A DNA stretch of 64,000 nt from Pantoea eucrina (GCF_002095385.1 NZ_MIPP01000018.1:1-64000); one strand, 5' to 3'; numbered from the stretch's first letter, positions 7,305 to 16,031 are shown. Notes: generated by a model not told the origin, from the letters alone. Numbers and translations: made by a program.

Positions 7305-9264
7305 TGAACGTCATCATCCCGCCAAAACGTCGCGACAAAAAGACCAGCTTCAGAAAGCTCGTTGAATACGTCAGCACGCGCGAAGAAAACAAAAATGCCG
7401 AACAGGTGAAGCCTGAATCTGCGCATACTTCGGATGCCGGTCCTGCAGCGACTCCCGGGTTTGGCCAGCTGGTTGACTACGTGGGCCGTAAGAACGCATC
7501 ACCCGCTTCTGAAATTATCAGCATTTCACCTGAGGGCATTCAGCGCGTGCTTTCAGGTGAAGTGCTGTGCGAAACCAACTGCTTTTCGCTTGAAGCCGCA
7601 GCGTCAGAAATGAACATGACCGCGATGCAGAACCGCCACTGTAAGGATGCGGTTTATCACTTTATTCTCTCGTGGCAGAGCGACGAAAATCCTTCTCCTG
7701 ACGCCGTCTTTACCTCAGTGCGCTACAGCATGGCGCAGCTGGGGATGGCAGATCATCAGTACGTTGCCGCGATTCATAAAGATACCGATAACGTTCACTG
7801 TCACGTGTCCGCTAACCGCGTTCATCCGGTCACGTTCCGCGCACAGAATATGTGGAACGATGCAGACACGCTGCAGAAAGCCTGCCGCGTGCTGGAGCGC
7901 GATTTAGGCTTCAACGTGGACAACGGCAGCTGGGAAATGAGCGGGGACGGCAGCCTGTACCGCACGCGTCGTGCGCTGCCTTCAGCGCCGCGCGGCGCAG
8001 CTAAAAGAGAAATCTTTTCCGATAAGGAAAGCCTTCACGCTACGCCGTTCGCGAGACGCGTCAGATGATCAGCGACCTGTCCGAAGAGGGCAGTCTCAGC
8101 TGGCCGCTGCTTCACAACGTCATGTATACACGCGGGCTTGGCGTGCGGGAACAGAACGGCGGCCTCGCCGTTTTCGATCTGCTCAATCCTGACAGCATCA
8201 GCGTGAAAGCATCAGACATTCATCCGGCTATCGGTCTGCAGGCGATGGAAGCAAAGCACGGCAGTTTCCTGCCCGCACCGCCCGCATCCGACCCGGAAAA
8301 TCATGAGGCCGGCATGCTCATGGTTGATAAGTTTTATCTGCCGCAGCTGCACGTCCGTGACGGAGAGGCCCGCCGTGAACGTCGCGAAGCGAGAGCCGTT
8401 GCCCGCGACATCCTGCGCACGCGCTATGATGCTTATCGCGCCGGCTGGGAAAGACCCGACCTGCGCGCGGGCGAACGCTTCCGGCAGATATCCGCTCACT
8501 GCGTGGCTACGAAGGCGAACGTGCGTCAGGCCGTCCGGGATCCGCTGATGCGCAGGCTGATGTATCGGGTTGCTGAGTTTGAGAAGATGAAGGCAGCAGC
8601 AAAGCTGAGACTGCAGCTGCGTGAAGAGCGGCAGACGCTGAAAGAAACCGGACAGGCGCGTCACCTGACCTGGAAGTCGTGGGTTGAACAGGAAGCGCTT
8701 AACGGCGACGTCGCCGCAATCAGTCAGATGCGCGGATGGGCCTATCGTGAAAAGCGTGCAGCGTCGAAACGTCAATCTGCCTGGCCGGAGCCAAACGCTG
8801 TTATTCATTTCGGGCCGGCTGAAGACGTACCGACATTCAAATCCAGCGCGCATGACACAGCGTTATTACGAGACGGTACGGTGACCTATCTGCGCGACGG
8901 TAAACCTGCAGTAACCGACTTTGGCAACAGGGTTGAGGTTTACGCAGCCGCTGACGCAGCGTCTGACCGTCATAACAACGATCTGGCTGCCGAACTGATT
9001 GCCTGGCGCAGCGGTGAGAATACTGTTTTACAGGGGGACCCGGCTGCCGTTAACCGCGTGCTTTATGCCGGCGCGGTGAGAAACGTCACGAAACGGGACG
9101 AACATTCTTTCAGCGTCAGCGATCAGCAGCACATGGCAAACGTGCGCGCAACTGAGCGTCATCTGAGCGGTCAGGACGTCAGGGCGGAAGCAAGTCATAC
9201 TGAATATCAGAGCAGGATGGACGATGCAGTCCGTCCGTTACCTAAAGATTTACCACGACCGTGA
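7304..9264 (+). pseudogene. nikB: NikB-like MOBP relaxase, interrupted by a frameshift
   Basis: The first frame (7304-8068) encodes the N-terminal relaxase domain, with KRRDKKTSFRKLVEYVS near the start and the histidine motif HKDTDNVHCHVSANRVHP, expected for metal-dependent oriT cleavage. The match to R64 NikB continues to FSDKESLHA, then the frame shifts. From about 8041 the protein resumes one frame over as YAVRETRQMISDL and runs to 9264, including RRERREARAVARDILRTRYDA. One missing base at about 8039-8041 explains it. Restored, it would be about 653 aa, shorter than the roughly 900 aa of R64 NikB, which has an extra central segment. It may be a true pseudogene or an assembly error. No coupling protein or type IV secretion genes are visible. 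Confidence 0.82.
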
Positions 9265-10206
9265 GGAGAGTAATAGCGAAGACATAACTCAAACTGAAGT
9301 ACTTAGTCGCTGATTGCACAGGCTGAACCCCTCTACAACCAGCTAACCATTACAACCTGTTGAGGAGCTGCCATGGCTGCCGTGGATCCTATTCATTTGA
9401 AGCTGTTTACAAGTTATTTCCTAGCGTTATTAAAAATTAGGTTACTAAAATAAACCGGTATTGTGCAGGAGCTAATTTTTTTATGCTGGTAAGTCTAAGA
9501 TGTAGCGCCAATATATTAATATTTCCCGATGCTTAATGGTGTTTTTAATATTTTCGATCTCTAATCAATTAGGGTGTTATCAAATGGCTTAATTTTTTTC
9601 TCGCCGATAAGTTTGAATTATTAGGGGGTTGGGTTTTTTGTTTTTTTGTCAACATCTTGCTGTTCTTGATATTTTTTTGATTTTTTTATTCGTCCCATCA
9701 GTTATAGGTTTTTTTTATTTTTTATTTATTTTCAATGTGCTGAATCCTAATATCCAAGCCTTGTTCCTATATACATTATTATAAAGTGGTTTGGTTTTTT
9801 TTAATTTCTTACTAATTTCAATGGTGTTAATAATAAACATGAAGATCAATAAAGCGCTTGGTTAGTTTTGTTGTTATATATTTTATTTGGCTTTATGTTT
9901 ATTATGGTTTTTATTTTAACTTATTGAAATTCTGTAAAGCTAAGGGGGTGGCAGAAATTACCTTTAAAATGGAGTTATTAATTATGAATTCAATCATAGA
10001 AGTGCGTAGGTAAAAGGATGTTTTATTAACTCACGTGTTAAGTTGAAGGTGGTTTGAATTTATTTATGATTGGTGGCGGCATCATATCTAATTATAATGT
10101 TTTAAGTGCTGCCATTGCCATTATGAAATTTCCCCCTTTATGTTAGCGAAATTGAATTTATCAAGGCGATAGTTCATTCTCGCCTTGATACCTGTACCAG
10201 TTGTTA
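9265..10206. other. AT-rich gene-free stretch
   Basis: About 940 bp, strikingly T-rich on the plus strand from about 9400, with no convincing coding frame on either strand, no terminal inverted repeats and no tandem array. It separates the mobilisation module from the accessory genes. It could be decayed foreign DNA, an H-NS-bound spacer or a recombination scar. The only GC-normal part is 9265-9390. Confidence 0.6.
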
Positions 10207-11142
10207 TTAACTTAATAAACGGGGATCTTTGAGCAAATGCTTCTTTGCCGGCGCGGTAATAATGCCGAGGCAGACGACGATCAGACTGACACCTGCCCAG
10301 CCGGCAAAGGGCAGCCTTTCACCCACCAGCAGAACCGCCAGCAACGCCGCAATCACCGGTTCGAGCAGGGTGATGGTGGTGGCCATGCTGGCGGGGATAC
10401 GCGCCAGGCCATAGCCGTAGCAGAGATAGCCGACAAACATCGGGATCAGGGCCATGTAGATCCCGACAGCCGCAGTGTTCCAGCTCGCCAGTAGCGGAGC
10501 ACCCGTCATAAACAGTACGGGCATCAGCAGGATGCCGCCCGCACCAAACGTTGCTCCCATGGCCGCGCCGGATGCCACACCCGCCTGCATCAGGCGTCGC
10601 GCCGACCACGAATAGAACGCGTAGGTAAACCCTGCCAGCAGACCCAGAGCGATACCGCTCAGGGCGTGTTCGTTGCCGGCAGCCTCAGCCTCTCCGCTGC
10701 TCTGCGCCAGGCAGAGCAGTATCATTCCGGCGATCCCCGGCACTGCGCCGCACAGCCACTGCTTTGTCAGGCGCCCGCCGTCGAAGCGATACTCAATCAG
10801 AGCTGAAAGAAGCGGAGCCGAACCAATCGAAATCACCGTGCCAGTTGTGACGCCGGCATAACGCATTGAGGCATAGAAGGCAAGGGGATACACGGCAACC
10901 GCGAGCGCGCCGGTGACCAGAAAGTGCCACTGTGCGGCAATAAGCCGGCGCTGACGAAGAAGTGTGCCAGCCGCAATAAGCCCCTGTAATAAACCGCCGA
11001 TGCCCATCGCTACGGCCCCAATCGCCAGCGGACTCAGCTCAGGGGCGAAGGTAGCCGCCGTGCCGGTGGTACCCCAGAGGATGGCGGCCACCAGCACGCC
11101 CGTTATGCCGCCCAGCCGTTGTCCCGATGAAAGCATCAGCAC
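10207..11142 (-). CDS. EamA/DMT-family exporter
   Basis: A 311-aa inner-membrane protein with ten predicted helices in two EamA repeats. Typical repeat signatures are AAILWGTTGTAATFA near residue 18 and SMATTITLLEPVIAALLAVLLVGERL near 250. Drug/metabolite transporters of this type export amino acids or small metabolites; the substrate cannot be read from sequence. It overlaps the upstream TetR gene by 7 bp, so both are one transcription unit under the palindrome at 11741-11774. Induction by the exported compound is the likely logic. Confidence 0.85.
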   Translation of the reverse strand: MLMLSSGQRLGGITGVLVAAILWGTTGTAATFAPELSPLAIGAVAMGIGGLLQGLIAAGTLLRQRRLIAAQWHFLVTGALAVAVYPLAFYASMRYAGVTTGTVISIGSAPLLSALIEYRFDGGRLTKQWLCGAVPGIAGMILLCLAQSSGEAEAAGNEHALSGIALGLLAGFTYAFYSWSARRLMQAGVASGAAMGATFGAGGILLMPVLFMTGAPLLASWNTAAVGIYMALIPMFVGYLCYGYGLARIPASMATTITLLEPVIAALLAVLLVGERLPFAGWAGVSLIVVCLGIITAPAKKHLLKDPRLLS

Positions 11143-11735
11143 GCCTCCATCATCTGTTCAGCCATCGCGCGGGCCTGTGCCACACAGTGACTGCTCCCTT
11201 CCAGGCCTGCCCGGGAGATGCTGCCTTCCAGCAGGAAGGCGAAATGCTTTGCCACCAGGCCGGCATTTTTTTCCTCTCCGTGTATCAGCTCAGCCAGATG
11301 CGAAGCCAGAATCGCTTCAACTTCCTCTTTGTGTTCACGTACAGCCTGGCGTCCCGGTGCTCCGGCAGGCAACTCTGCAGCGGCATTCAGCAGCCCGCAG
11401 CCGCGAAAGCCGTGTTCATAAGCATACTCAGCGTGATCTTCATACGCTTTAAAGACGGCCAGAACCCGCTCCCGGGGCGTCGTAGCGATCTGACGCCGCT
11501 TTTCATACAGCGCCAGCCACTCTTCATGCCGCACCCTGAGATAAGCCGCTACCAGTTCATCTTTAGAGGCAAAGTTGTTGTACAGGCTTTTCTTTGCGAC
11601 GCCAGCCCGTTTCACAATCGCATCAATGCCTGTGCCGCCTATTCCGTGGTTGTAAAAAAGAATGCGTGCGGCGTTGAGCAGCTTTTCATAAGCCGTTTCT
11701 GAATCAGCAGACTGTTGCGTCATTGTCAGCCCCAA
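11136..11735 (-). CDS. TetR/AcrR-family repressor of the DMT exporter
   Basis: A 199-aa protein. The N-terminal HTH is clear: ILFYNHGIGGTGIDAIVKRAGVAKKSLYNNFASKDELV at about residues 20-60. The C-terminal ligand domain is of the type seen in TetR regulators of efflux. A 34-bp perfect palindrome starts 6 bp upstream of its start codon, so it should autoregulate and repress the exporter translated from the same message. Confidence 0.88.
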   Translation of the reverse strand: MGLTMTQQSADSETAYEKLLNAARILFYNHGIGGTGIDAIVKRAGVAKKSLYNNFASKDELVAAYLRVRHEEWLALYEKRRQIATTPRERVLAVFKAYEDHAEYAYEHGFRGCGLLNAAAELPAGAPGRQAVREHKEEVEAILASHLAELIHGEEKNAGLVAKHFAFLLEGSISRAGLEGSSHCVAQARAMAEQMMEAC

Positions 11736-11740
11736 TGGCG

Positions 11741-11774
11741 TTGTGAGTAGGTAGACTAGTCTACCTACTCACAA
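11741..11774. promoter_or_regulatory. 34-bp perfect palindrome, TetR operator
   Basis: Arms of 17 bp (TTGTGAGTAGGTAGACT at 11741-11757) are perfectly repeated in inverse at 11758-11774 with no spacer. It sits immediately before the TetR-family start codon. The inner GTAGACTAGTCTAC resembles TetR-family operators. Confidence 0.85.
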
Positions 11775-11856
11775 GTGTATGGCAACCCCAGGAGGCATTC
11801 AGCGGAGTGAATGACTTTTTTATCCCGTTAACAAAGGGCAGGCGGAAAAAAGTGAA

Positions 11857-11882
11857 TACAAAACAGCCCGCAAAAGCGGGCT
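11857..11882 (-). terminator. Terminator for the leftward ycgZ-like gene
   Basis: AGCCCGC (11865-11871), loop AAAA, GCGGGCT (11876-11882). On the minus strand the stem is followed by GTTTTGT, and it lies 20 bp beyond the stop of the 79-aa gene. Confidence 0.65.
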
Positions 11883-11901
11883 GGCAGCATGATTAATGTT
11901 A

Positions 11902-12141
11902 TTAACGGCCAAACAGCATAGCGAGCAGCTCGCGCAGATGCGCAGCCTCTACGGCATCCTCGGTGCTGTCCAGCCAGCCGATCAATTTAAGGCACACTGC
12001 AGTTCGGGTAAGACGTCGCTCCTGACGAAGGATTTCGACAGTGATCCTGCCCAGCATTTCAATCTGGCAGGGGTGCGTTACCCTGCTGAAGTAGCCAGTC
12101 AGCCCGATTGTATTTTCAGAAGGCAGTCCGTCCTGGCGCAT
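11902..12141 (-). CDS. YcgZ-like small protein (paralogue 1)
   Basis: A 79-aa protein in the YcgZ/YmgA/AriR family. LTGYFSRVTHPCQIEMLGRITVEILRQERRLTRTAVCLKL follows the same pattern as the YcgZ-like protein at 12575. In E. coli these small proteins are blue-light/cold induced through BluR-BluF and act on the Rcs phosphorelay, raising colanic acid and lowering curli. It is divergent from its paralogue across a 430-bp regulatory region and carries its own terminator. The function here is inferred from the family only. Confidence 0.75.
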   Translation of the reverse strand: MRQDGLPSENTIGLTGYFSRVTHPCQIEMLGRITVEILRQERRLTRTAVCLKLIGWLDSTEDAVEAAHLRELLAMLFGR

Positions 12142-12574
12142 TGAAATACCTGAAAGTTAATAGAGGGGTCGTGCGCAAAGTAAACGATGCGTAGCGATGT
12201 GTACAGCGTTGATTTGTAAGAGCGGCCGCAGACTGGTCTGGATCTAATAAATATCTATAAGTTACAGTCACCTATACAATTTATTTTTCTGATGATTAAC
12301 AATTCATGCAGGGATAGCATCCTCTTTCTGAAGACAAAGCATTGCCTACAAGCTTTCTGCATCAGTTACTGCTTTTTTATCGAAGCTGCTGATATAGCTG
12401 TACAACTTACTTATCCTTATTTTCATTTATAACCCCATGATAAATAGTGCTTAGCATTTTTTGCAAAAAAATCAAGCCAGGGGATATACACAATCGCTGT
12501 ACAAGTTTATCAATGTTGTATAACTTTACGCTCATTGAGCGATGAGTATATTTCAACCATTACAGAGGTTCCCC
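12142..12574. promoter_or_regulatory. Divergent regulatory region of the ycgZ-like genes
   Basis: An AT-rich 430-bp non-coding region between two divergent ycgZ-like genes. The right part, from about 12240, is strongly AT-rich with several possible -10 boxes. No perfect long palindrome was found, and no reading frame is credible. It must hold the promoters for both genes. Confidence 0.5.
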
Positions 12575-12817
12575 ATGCGCCAGGACATTGCGAACTATCC
12601 AACTACAGCAAATGATATTGCCCATTACTTCAGCAAGGTTTCCGTACCGGGACAGCAGGAAACGTTGGGCCAGATTGTGGTAGAAATCCTGCGTGCGGGT
12701 AAAAATCTTAATCGCAAAGCGATCTGTTCAAAGCTCTTACGTCGTCTGGAGGTCGCAGCGAGTGTGGAAGAAGAGCGTCACTACCAGGCGCTTATCGGGC
12801 TGCTGTTTGATCGCTGA
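12575..12817 (+). CDS. ycgZ: YcgZ-like small protein (paralogue 2)
   Basis: An 80-aa protein. The ATG at 12575 (MRQDIANYP) has AGAGG 7 nt upstream and gives the usual YcgZ length; an ATG at 12542 would add 11 residues. ITHYF-like DIAHYFSKVSVPGQQETLGQIVVEIL and the terminal YQALIGLLFDR closely follow E. coli YcgZ as remembered. It begins a rightward set ycgZ-ymgA-ariR in the same order as the E. coli BluR-controlled operon. Such proteins are connectors to the RcsCDB system. Confidence 0.82.
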   Translation: MRQDIANYPTTANDIAHYFSKVSVPGQQETLGQIVVEILRAGKNLNRKAICSKLLRRLEVAASVEEERHYQALIGLLFDR

Positions 12818-12924
12818 GACGCCTTCAACCGCGTGTTCAGTTTATCCTGCAGCACTTTCAGGGCTGTCCGGACTGGCAGCCAGATATCACTGCCGGAGCA
12901 GGCACGCAAATATAAGAAGCGGGT

Positions 12925-13191
12925 ATGCAACGAAGTAACCTGGAAAGACTGACTGATATCGTTATCGGCGAAGCAGTAACATTACTGCTCGGTGATGCCG
13001 GCCGTATCAATTCAACCGCTCTGGTTGCTACTCTGAAGCGAATGGCAGCGCTGGAGTCACATCCTGAACGGCTGGCGGCACTGCAGTGTGCACTGGATGA
13101 AGTAGCAAAAGAGTTTCCGCGCGCGCGGCAGACTCAGGATATGCCGGTGATGGCGCTACAGTCGGTTCAGGCAGGCAGTAAAAAGCATTAA
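12925..13191 (+). CDS. ymgA: YmgA-like small protein
   Basis: An 88-aa protein. IVIGEAVTLLLGDAGRINSTALVATLKRMAA matches the YmgA/AriR helical pattern. It is second in the rightward ycgZ-ymgA-ariR set, 107 bp after ycgZ, and is followed by a terminator. The ribosome site (AGAAGCGGGT) is modest. The Gln/Lys-rich tail after residue 68 is unlike E. coli YmgA. Confidence 0.72.
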   Translation: MQRSNLERLTDIVIGEAVTLLLGDAGRINSTALVATLKRMAALESHPERLAALQCALDEVAKEFPRARQTQDMPVMALQSVQAGSKKH

Positions 13192-13237
13192 GAGATATAT
13201 TCGCGCAAGCGAAGTGTGGCAATAAGCCCGCAGGATG

Positions 13238-13266
13238 CGGCCATCTGCGGATGGCCGTCTTTATTT
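13238..13266 (+). terminator. Rho-independent terminator after ymgA
   Basis: CGGCCATC (13238-13245), loop TGCG, GATGGCCG (13250-13257), followed by TCTTTATTT. It lies between the ymgA-like gene and ariR, so ariR probably has its own promoter or depends on read-through. Confidence 0.8.
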
Positions 13267-13319
13267 CAGGCAGTTAGCCTGGTAACTCAGCCGCTGGTGC
13301 GGAATTAAACGGAAAGACT

Positions 13320-13589
13320 ATGCAGCAAGAAATGCAGCACACCCAAACGACCGAAGCCGACATCATTCACCATTTTCGTCACGCTGGCGAGAAGCTGGCT
13401 GCTGAAACAGCCGTGCTGGATGCGGTCATCCGCGATATTGTTGTGCACGGCAAACGCGTCACCAGCAAAACCATTATCCTGTATCTTATCGCCGAGCTGG
13501 AAAGCACATCAGACATTGTACACCTTGATGTACTGCGTAATGCGCTGGAGATAGTGGTCGGACGCACACCGGACGACGAAGGTATTTAA
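13320..13589 (+). CDS. ariR: AriR/YmgB-like regulator
   Basis: An 89-aa protein. Closest to E. coli AriR (YmgB): HHFRHAGEKLAAETAVLDAVI, then VTSKTIILYLIAELESTSDIVHLDVLRNALEIVV, the pattern of the Hha-like helical dimer solved for YmgB. AriR affects biofilm and acid resistance in E. coli. The ATG at 13320 follows GGAAAGAC. It is convergent with the 41-aa secreted peptide gene, the stops being 5 bp apart. Confidence 0.85.
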   Translation: MQQEMQHTQTTEADIIHHFRHAGEKLAAETAVLDAVIRDIVVHGKRVTSKTIILYLIAELESTSDIVHLDVLRNALEIVVGRTPDDEGI

Positions 13590-13594
13590 GATTT

Positions 13595-13720
13595 TTATTC
13601 CTGCTGCACGCTCTGTGCGGCAGGAATGGCTGCTGAGGTCTCAAAACCACCCTTTGAAGCCCATACTGAGCAGCTCGCTGCAGCGATCAACGTAATAGCA
13701 ATCCACACCTTCATCATCAT
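13595..13720 (-). CDS. 41-aa predicted secreted small protein
   Basis: Read directly from the minus strand: ATG at 13720 (three consecutive ATG codons), strong ribosome site AGGGAGAGA, stop at 13595-13597. The product begins MMMKVWIAITLIAAASCSV and has a classic signal peptide with a likely cleavage after VWA at residue 21, leaving a 20-residue mature peptide rich in Ser, Ala and Gln. A weak lipobox (AASC) is an alternative. It is embedded in the AriR-family cluster. No homologue is recognised. Confidence 0.6.
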   Translation of the reverse strand: MMMKVWIAITLIAAASCSVWASKGGFETSAAIPAAQSVQQE

Positions 13721-13843
13721 TCTCTCCCTATCAGTAACGGCTTTAACGTTAAATAAGCCTGGCACGGATTACGCGATCTGCCTGGAGCAGATGAGACAAA
13801 AGGATAATTCCGATGTGAGTTTTTGCAGCTAAGGCCCGCTGCC

Positions 13844-14101
13844 TTAATGCACGTTATCTTCTGCCGTGTGAGATGCAGCGCTATCAGCCTCAACAGCTGT
13901 TGTTAACTGCATTTCGCGTCTGATGCCGTCAATAACATGTAATGCTGCGCGCAGATAGGTTTCATCAGCGTTGCTGCTGACTTTGTCATACAGCCGATCC
14001 AGCAGCATTTGCAGGGATATAGTAGTGCCAGCATCAAGCAGCTCCGTTACTGTTTCGCCGATAATTATTTCTGCCAGTTTTTCTTCTAGGTCACTTTTCA
14101 T
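13844..14101 (-). CDS. YmgA-like small protein (second copy)
   Basis: An 85-aa protein from the ATG at 14101; a GTG at 14140 would give 98 aa. LAEIIIGETVTELLDAGTTISLQMLLDRLYDK matches the IVIGEAVTLLL...INSTALVATLK pattern of the YmgA-like protein at 12925. It is the fifth member of the family in 2.2 kb, on the opposite strand to ycgZ-ymgA-ariR. It lies upstream of the 41-aa peptide in the same direction with a 120-bp gap. Confidence 0.68.
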   Translation of the reverse strand: MKSDLEEKLAEIIIGETVTELLDAGTTISLQMLLDRLYDKVSSNADETYLRAALHVIDGIRREMQLTTAVEADSAASHTAEDNVH

Positions 14102-14163
14102 TACGCGGTCCGGCTGCAGGTTTCCCGGCGAGTCTATCACAGGGCATTGAGGCGTTGTCAGGC

Positions 14164-14409
14164 TCAGTCAGCCATCTCATTTTCATCAAGACGATAAAGA
14201 TTGATATCGTTTCTTTCACGATAACGGGGCGGAAATACCATGGCGCCGTTACCATCCCCCAGATATTGCATACCCAAAGGCTCGATAATGGCATAGGGCT
14301 CTGCCAGTGCGCGGCGATAACGCAATATTTCGCGCGCCATTTCAACGGCTTCTGGGGAATTATTATCAGGGTTACCTGCTATATATTGCAGGCGTTCGTC
14401 GCTAAGCAT
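14164..14409 (-). CDS. Small protein of unknown function
   Basis: An 81-aa protein with an excellent ribosome site, AGGAGG, about 8 nt before the ATG at 14409. NNSPEAVEMAREILRYRRALAEPYAII resembles a segment common in phage Ea22-like and related small proteins of enterobacteria. It has no membrane span. It precedes the ymgA-like gene in the same direction by about 60 bp. Function unknown. Confidence 0.6.
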   Translation of the reverse strand: MLSDERLQYIAGNPDNNSPEAVEMAREILRYRRALAEPYAIIEPLGMQYLGDGNGAMVFPPRYRERNDINLYRLDENEMAD

Positions 14410-14731
14410 CGCTGCCTCCTGTGTTGCTCTGACGCTTTACGGCTCTACCTACGTCGTGACTGGATGTCATCATAGCCAGAAGCGTGGCGGAAACCAAAGC
14501 CTGCGTTACGTTGTGATGCACACAGCAGGATGTTGTGAAGCGTAAAAGCAGCAGATCTATTAAATGAAAAGTCGGATTCTGCCATTGGACTTTTCAGAGG
14601 CCGGAGTAGCGGGAGAGGATTCTGTCAGGAGAGTCGAAGGATATTATCGATTGGATCGTGAGTTCTTTTCGTATCAGAAGCAATGCTTTTTGAATCAGCC
14701 GGTATTGGGCTCTTCACACGTGTAAAAACCA
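14410..14731. other. Intergenic region without a recognised gene
   Basis: About 320 bp between a leftward small gene and the terminator of the DUF2171 gene. It contains a GC-rich segment at about 14440-14520 and a Purine-rich tract near 14600-14640. Frames crossing it are short and not protein-like. Confidence 0.5.
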
Positions 14732-14755
14732 GACCGCAGCAGGGCTGCTGCGGTC
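14726..14755 (-). terminator. Terminator for the DUF2171 gene
   Basis: GACCGCAGCAG (14732-14742) pairs with CTGCTGCGGTC (14745-14755). Reading leftward the stem is followed by a TGGTTTTTAC tail. It lies 10 bp beyond the stop of the gene at 14766-15002. Confidence 0.75.
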
Positions 14756-14765
14756 CGACAACAGA

Positions 14766-15002
14766 TTATGCGCTCTGCCACTCGGCTTCAACGTCATCCT
14801 TTGATTTGGAAAGAATGACTTTATTATCATCAACTTCTTTAACCCAGCTGAATGGGATGATGTGGTGCTTACCGCCCGCTTCCGGATCGCTTTTCGCCAG
14901 TTTGATTTTATCTTCGCCTTCGAAGTGATCGACAATGCCCACGTGCTCACCGTTGACGTCAACAACCTGTGCGTGATCCAGGATTTCTGATTTGCTTACC
15001 AT
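14766..15002 (-). CDS. DUF2171-type small cytoplasmic protein
   Basis: A 78-aa acidic protein. DHAQVVDVNGEHVGIVDHFEGEDKIKLAKSD, then HHIIPFSWVKEVDDNKVILSK is the PRC-barrel-like DUF2171 pattern. Members are small stress-associated proteins of unknown function. It is a single-gene unit with its own terminator. The ribosome site GGAGGC lies 6 nt upstream of the ATG. Confidence 0.8.
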   Translation of the reverse strand: MVSKSEILDHAQVVDVNGEHVGIVDHFEGEDKIKLAKSDPEAGGKHHIIPFSWVKEVDDNKVILSKSKDDVEAEWQSA

Positions 15003-15213
15003 ATTGCCTCCGTTCTGTGAATGTAAATGCAGCAGTTCTGCTGCCGGACTGCTTAAGTCTGGTTATTAATCCGCAGATTTCCAGTAATTTACAGAATGAA
15101 ATATTTAGGCGAACCGTGACGCGACCAATTCTGCTGCGCCGACTATGATTTCCTGTAGCCGCTGGCGGCACGCGCTGCCAGCCTCCTCTCTGTTCATAAC
15201 GGGAATTAACAGC

Positions 15214-16014
15214 ATGCAGATATCACTGGAGAAACAGGTTGCGCTGGTTACCGGCGCCAGTTCAGGGCTTGGCTACGCCTGCGCCGAAGCGCTGGCTGCG
15301 GCGGGTGCAGCGGTGGTAGTCAACTATAACAGCCAGCAGGAGCCTGCCGAGGCGCTGGCAGAAGCGATCCGGCAGCGCGGCGGTAAGGCGGTGGCGGTAG
15401 GGGGTGATGTCTCTGATGAAAAAGCCGTAGAGGCGCTGTTTGCTGAAACCATCAACCATTTTGGGCGGCTGGATATCCTGGTCGCGAACTCCGGACTGCA
15501 GCGCGATGCGCCAGCCAGCGAGATGACGCTGGAGGAGTGGAACAAAGTTATCCAGGTTAATCTCACCGGTCAGTTTCTCTGTGCCCGGGCAGCGCTGCGT
15601 CAGTTTCGCCAGCAGGAGAAACGTCTGGACGTGAGCCGCGCTGCCGGAAAAATCATTCATATGAGTTCGGTTCATCAGCTCATCCCTTGGGCTGGCCATA
15701 TCAACTATGCCGCCTCTAAAGGGGGTGTCGATCTGCTGATGCGTAGCCTGGCGCAGGAGGTGGGTGAGGAGCGCATTCGCATTAATTCGATTGCGCCGGG
15801 GGCCATCAGAACCCCAATCAATACCGAAGCCACGGAGGGCGACGCGGAGAAAAAGCTGCTGCAGCTCATTCCCTATGGCCGGGTAGGCGATCCGGAAGAT
15901 GTGGGTAATGCGGTGATATGGCTGGCCAGCGATTTATCCGACTACGTGCATGGCACCACGCTGTTTATTGATGGCGGGATGAGTCTCTATCCTGGCTTTC
16001 GCGATAACGGTTAA
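15214..16014 (+). CDS. Short-chain dehydrogenase, glucose 1-dehydrogenase type
   Basis: A 266-aa SDR. The ATG at 15214 gives the normal length; the frame open from 15145 is not needed. The NAD(P) motif TGASSGLG is near residue 14, the NNAG equivalent appears as ANSG, and the active site is MSSVHQ...YAASKGG (Tyr-x3-Lys). APGAIRTPIN follows. The pattern is close to glucose 1-dehydrogenase (GDH-like) proteins of this family. The substrate is not proven. It is a single gene followed by a hairpin. Confidence 0.85.
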   Translation: MQISLEKQVALVTGASSGLGYACAEALAAAGAAVVVNYNSQQEPAEALAEAIRQRGGKAVAVGGDVSDEKAVEALFAETINHFGRLDILVANSGLQRDAPASEMTLEEWNKVIQVNLTGQFLCARAALRQFRQQEKRLDVSRAAGKIIHMSSVHQLIPWAGHINYAASKGGVDLLMRSLAQEVGEERIRINSIAPGAIRTPINTEATEGDAEKKLLQLIPYGRVGDPEDVGNAVIWLASDLSDYVHGTTLFIDGGMSLYPGFRDNG

Positions 16015-16031
16015 GCACTTACCAATTACGC

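Noticed and set aside
13597-13627. Long hairpin at the ariR and small-peptide 3' ends considered as a terminator
   Set aside because: It lies within the coding end of the 41-aa gene and has no T-tract on either strand after the stem.
13626-13832. 68-aa plus-strand frame between ariR and the ymgA-like gene
   Set aside because: It has no ribosome site, and the opposite strand holds a better-supported 41-aa secreted protein with strong start signals.
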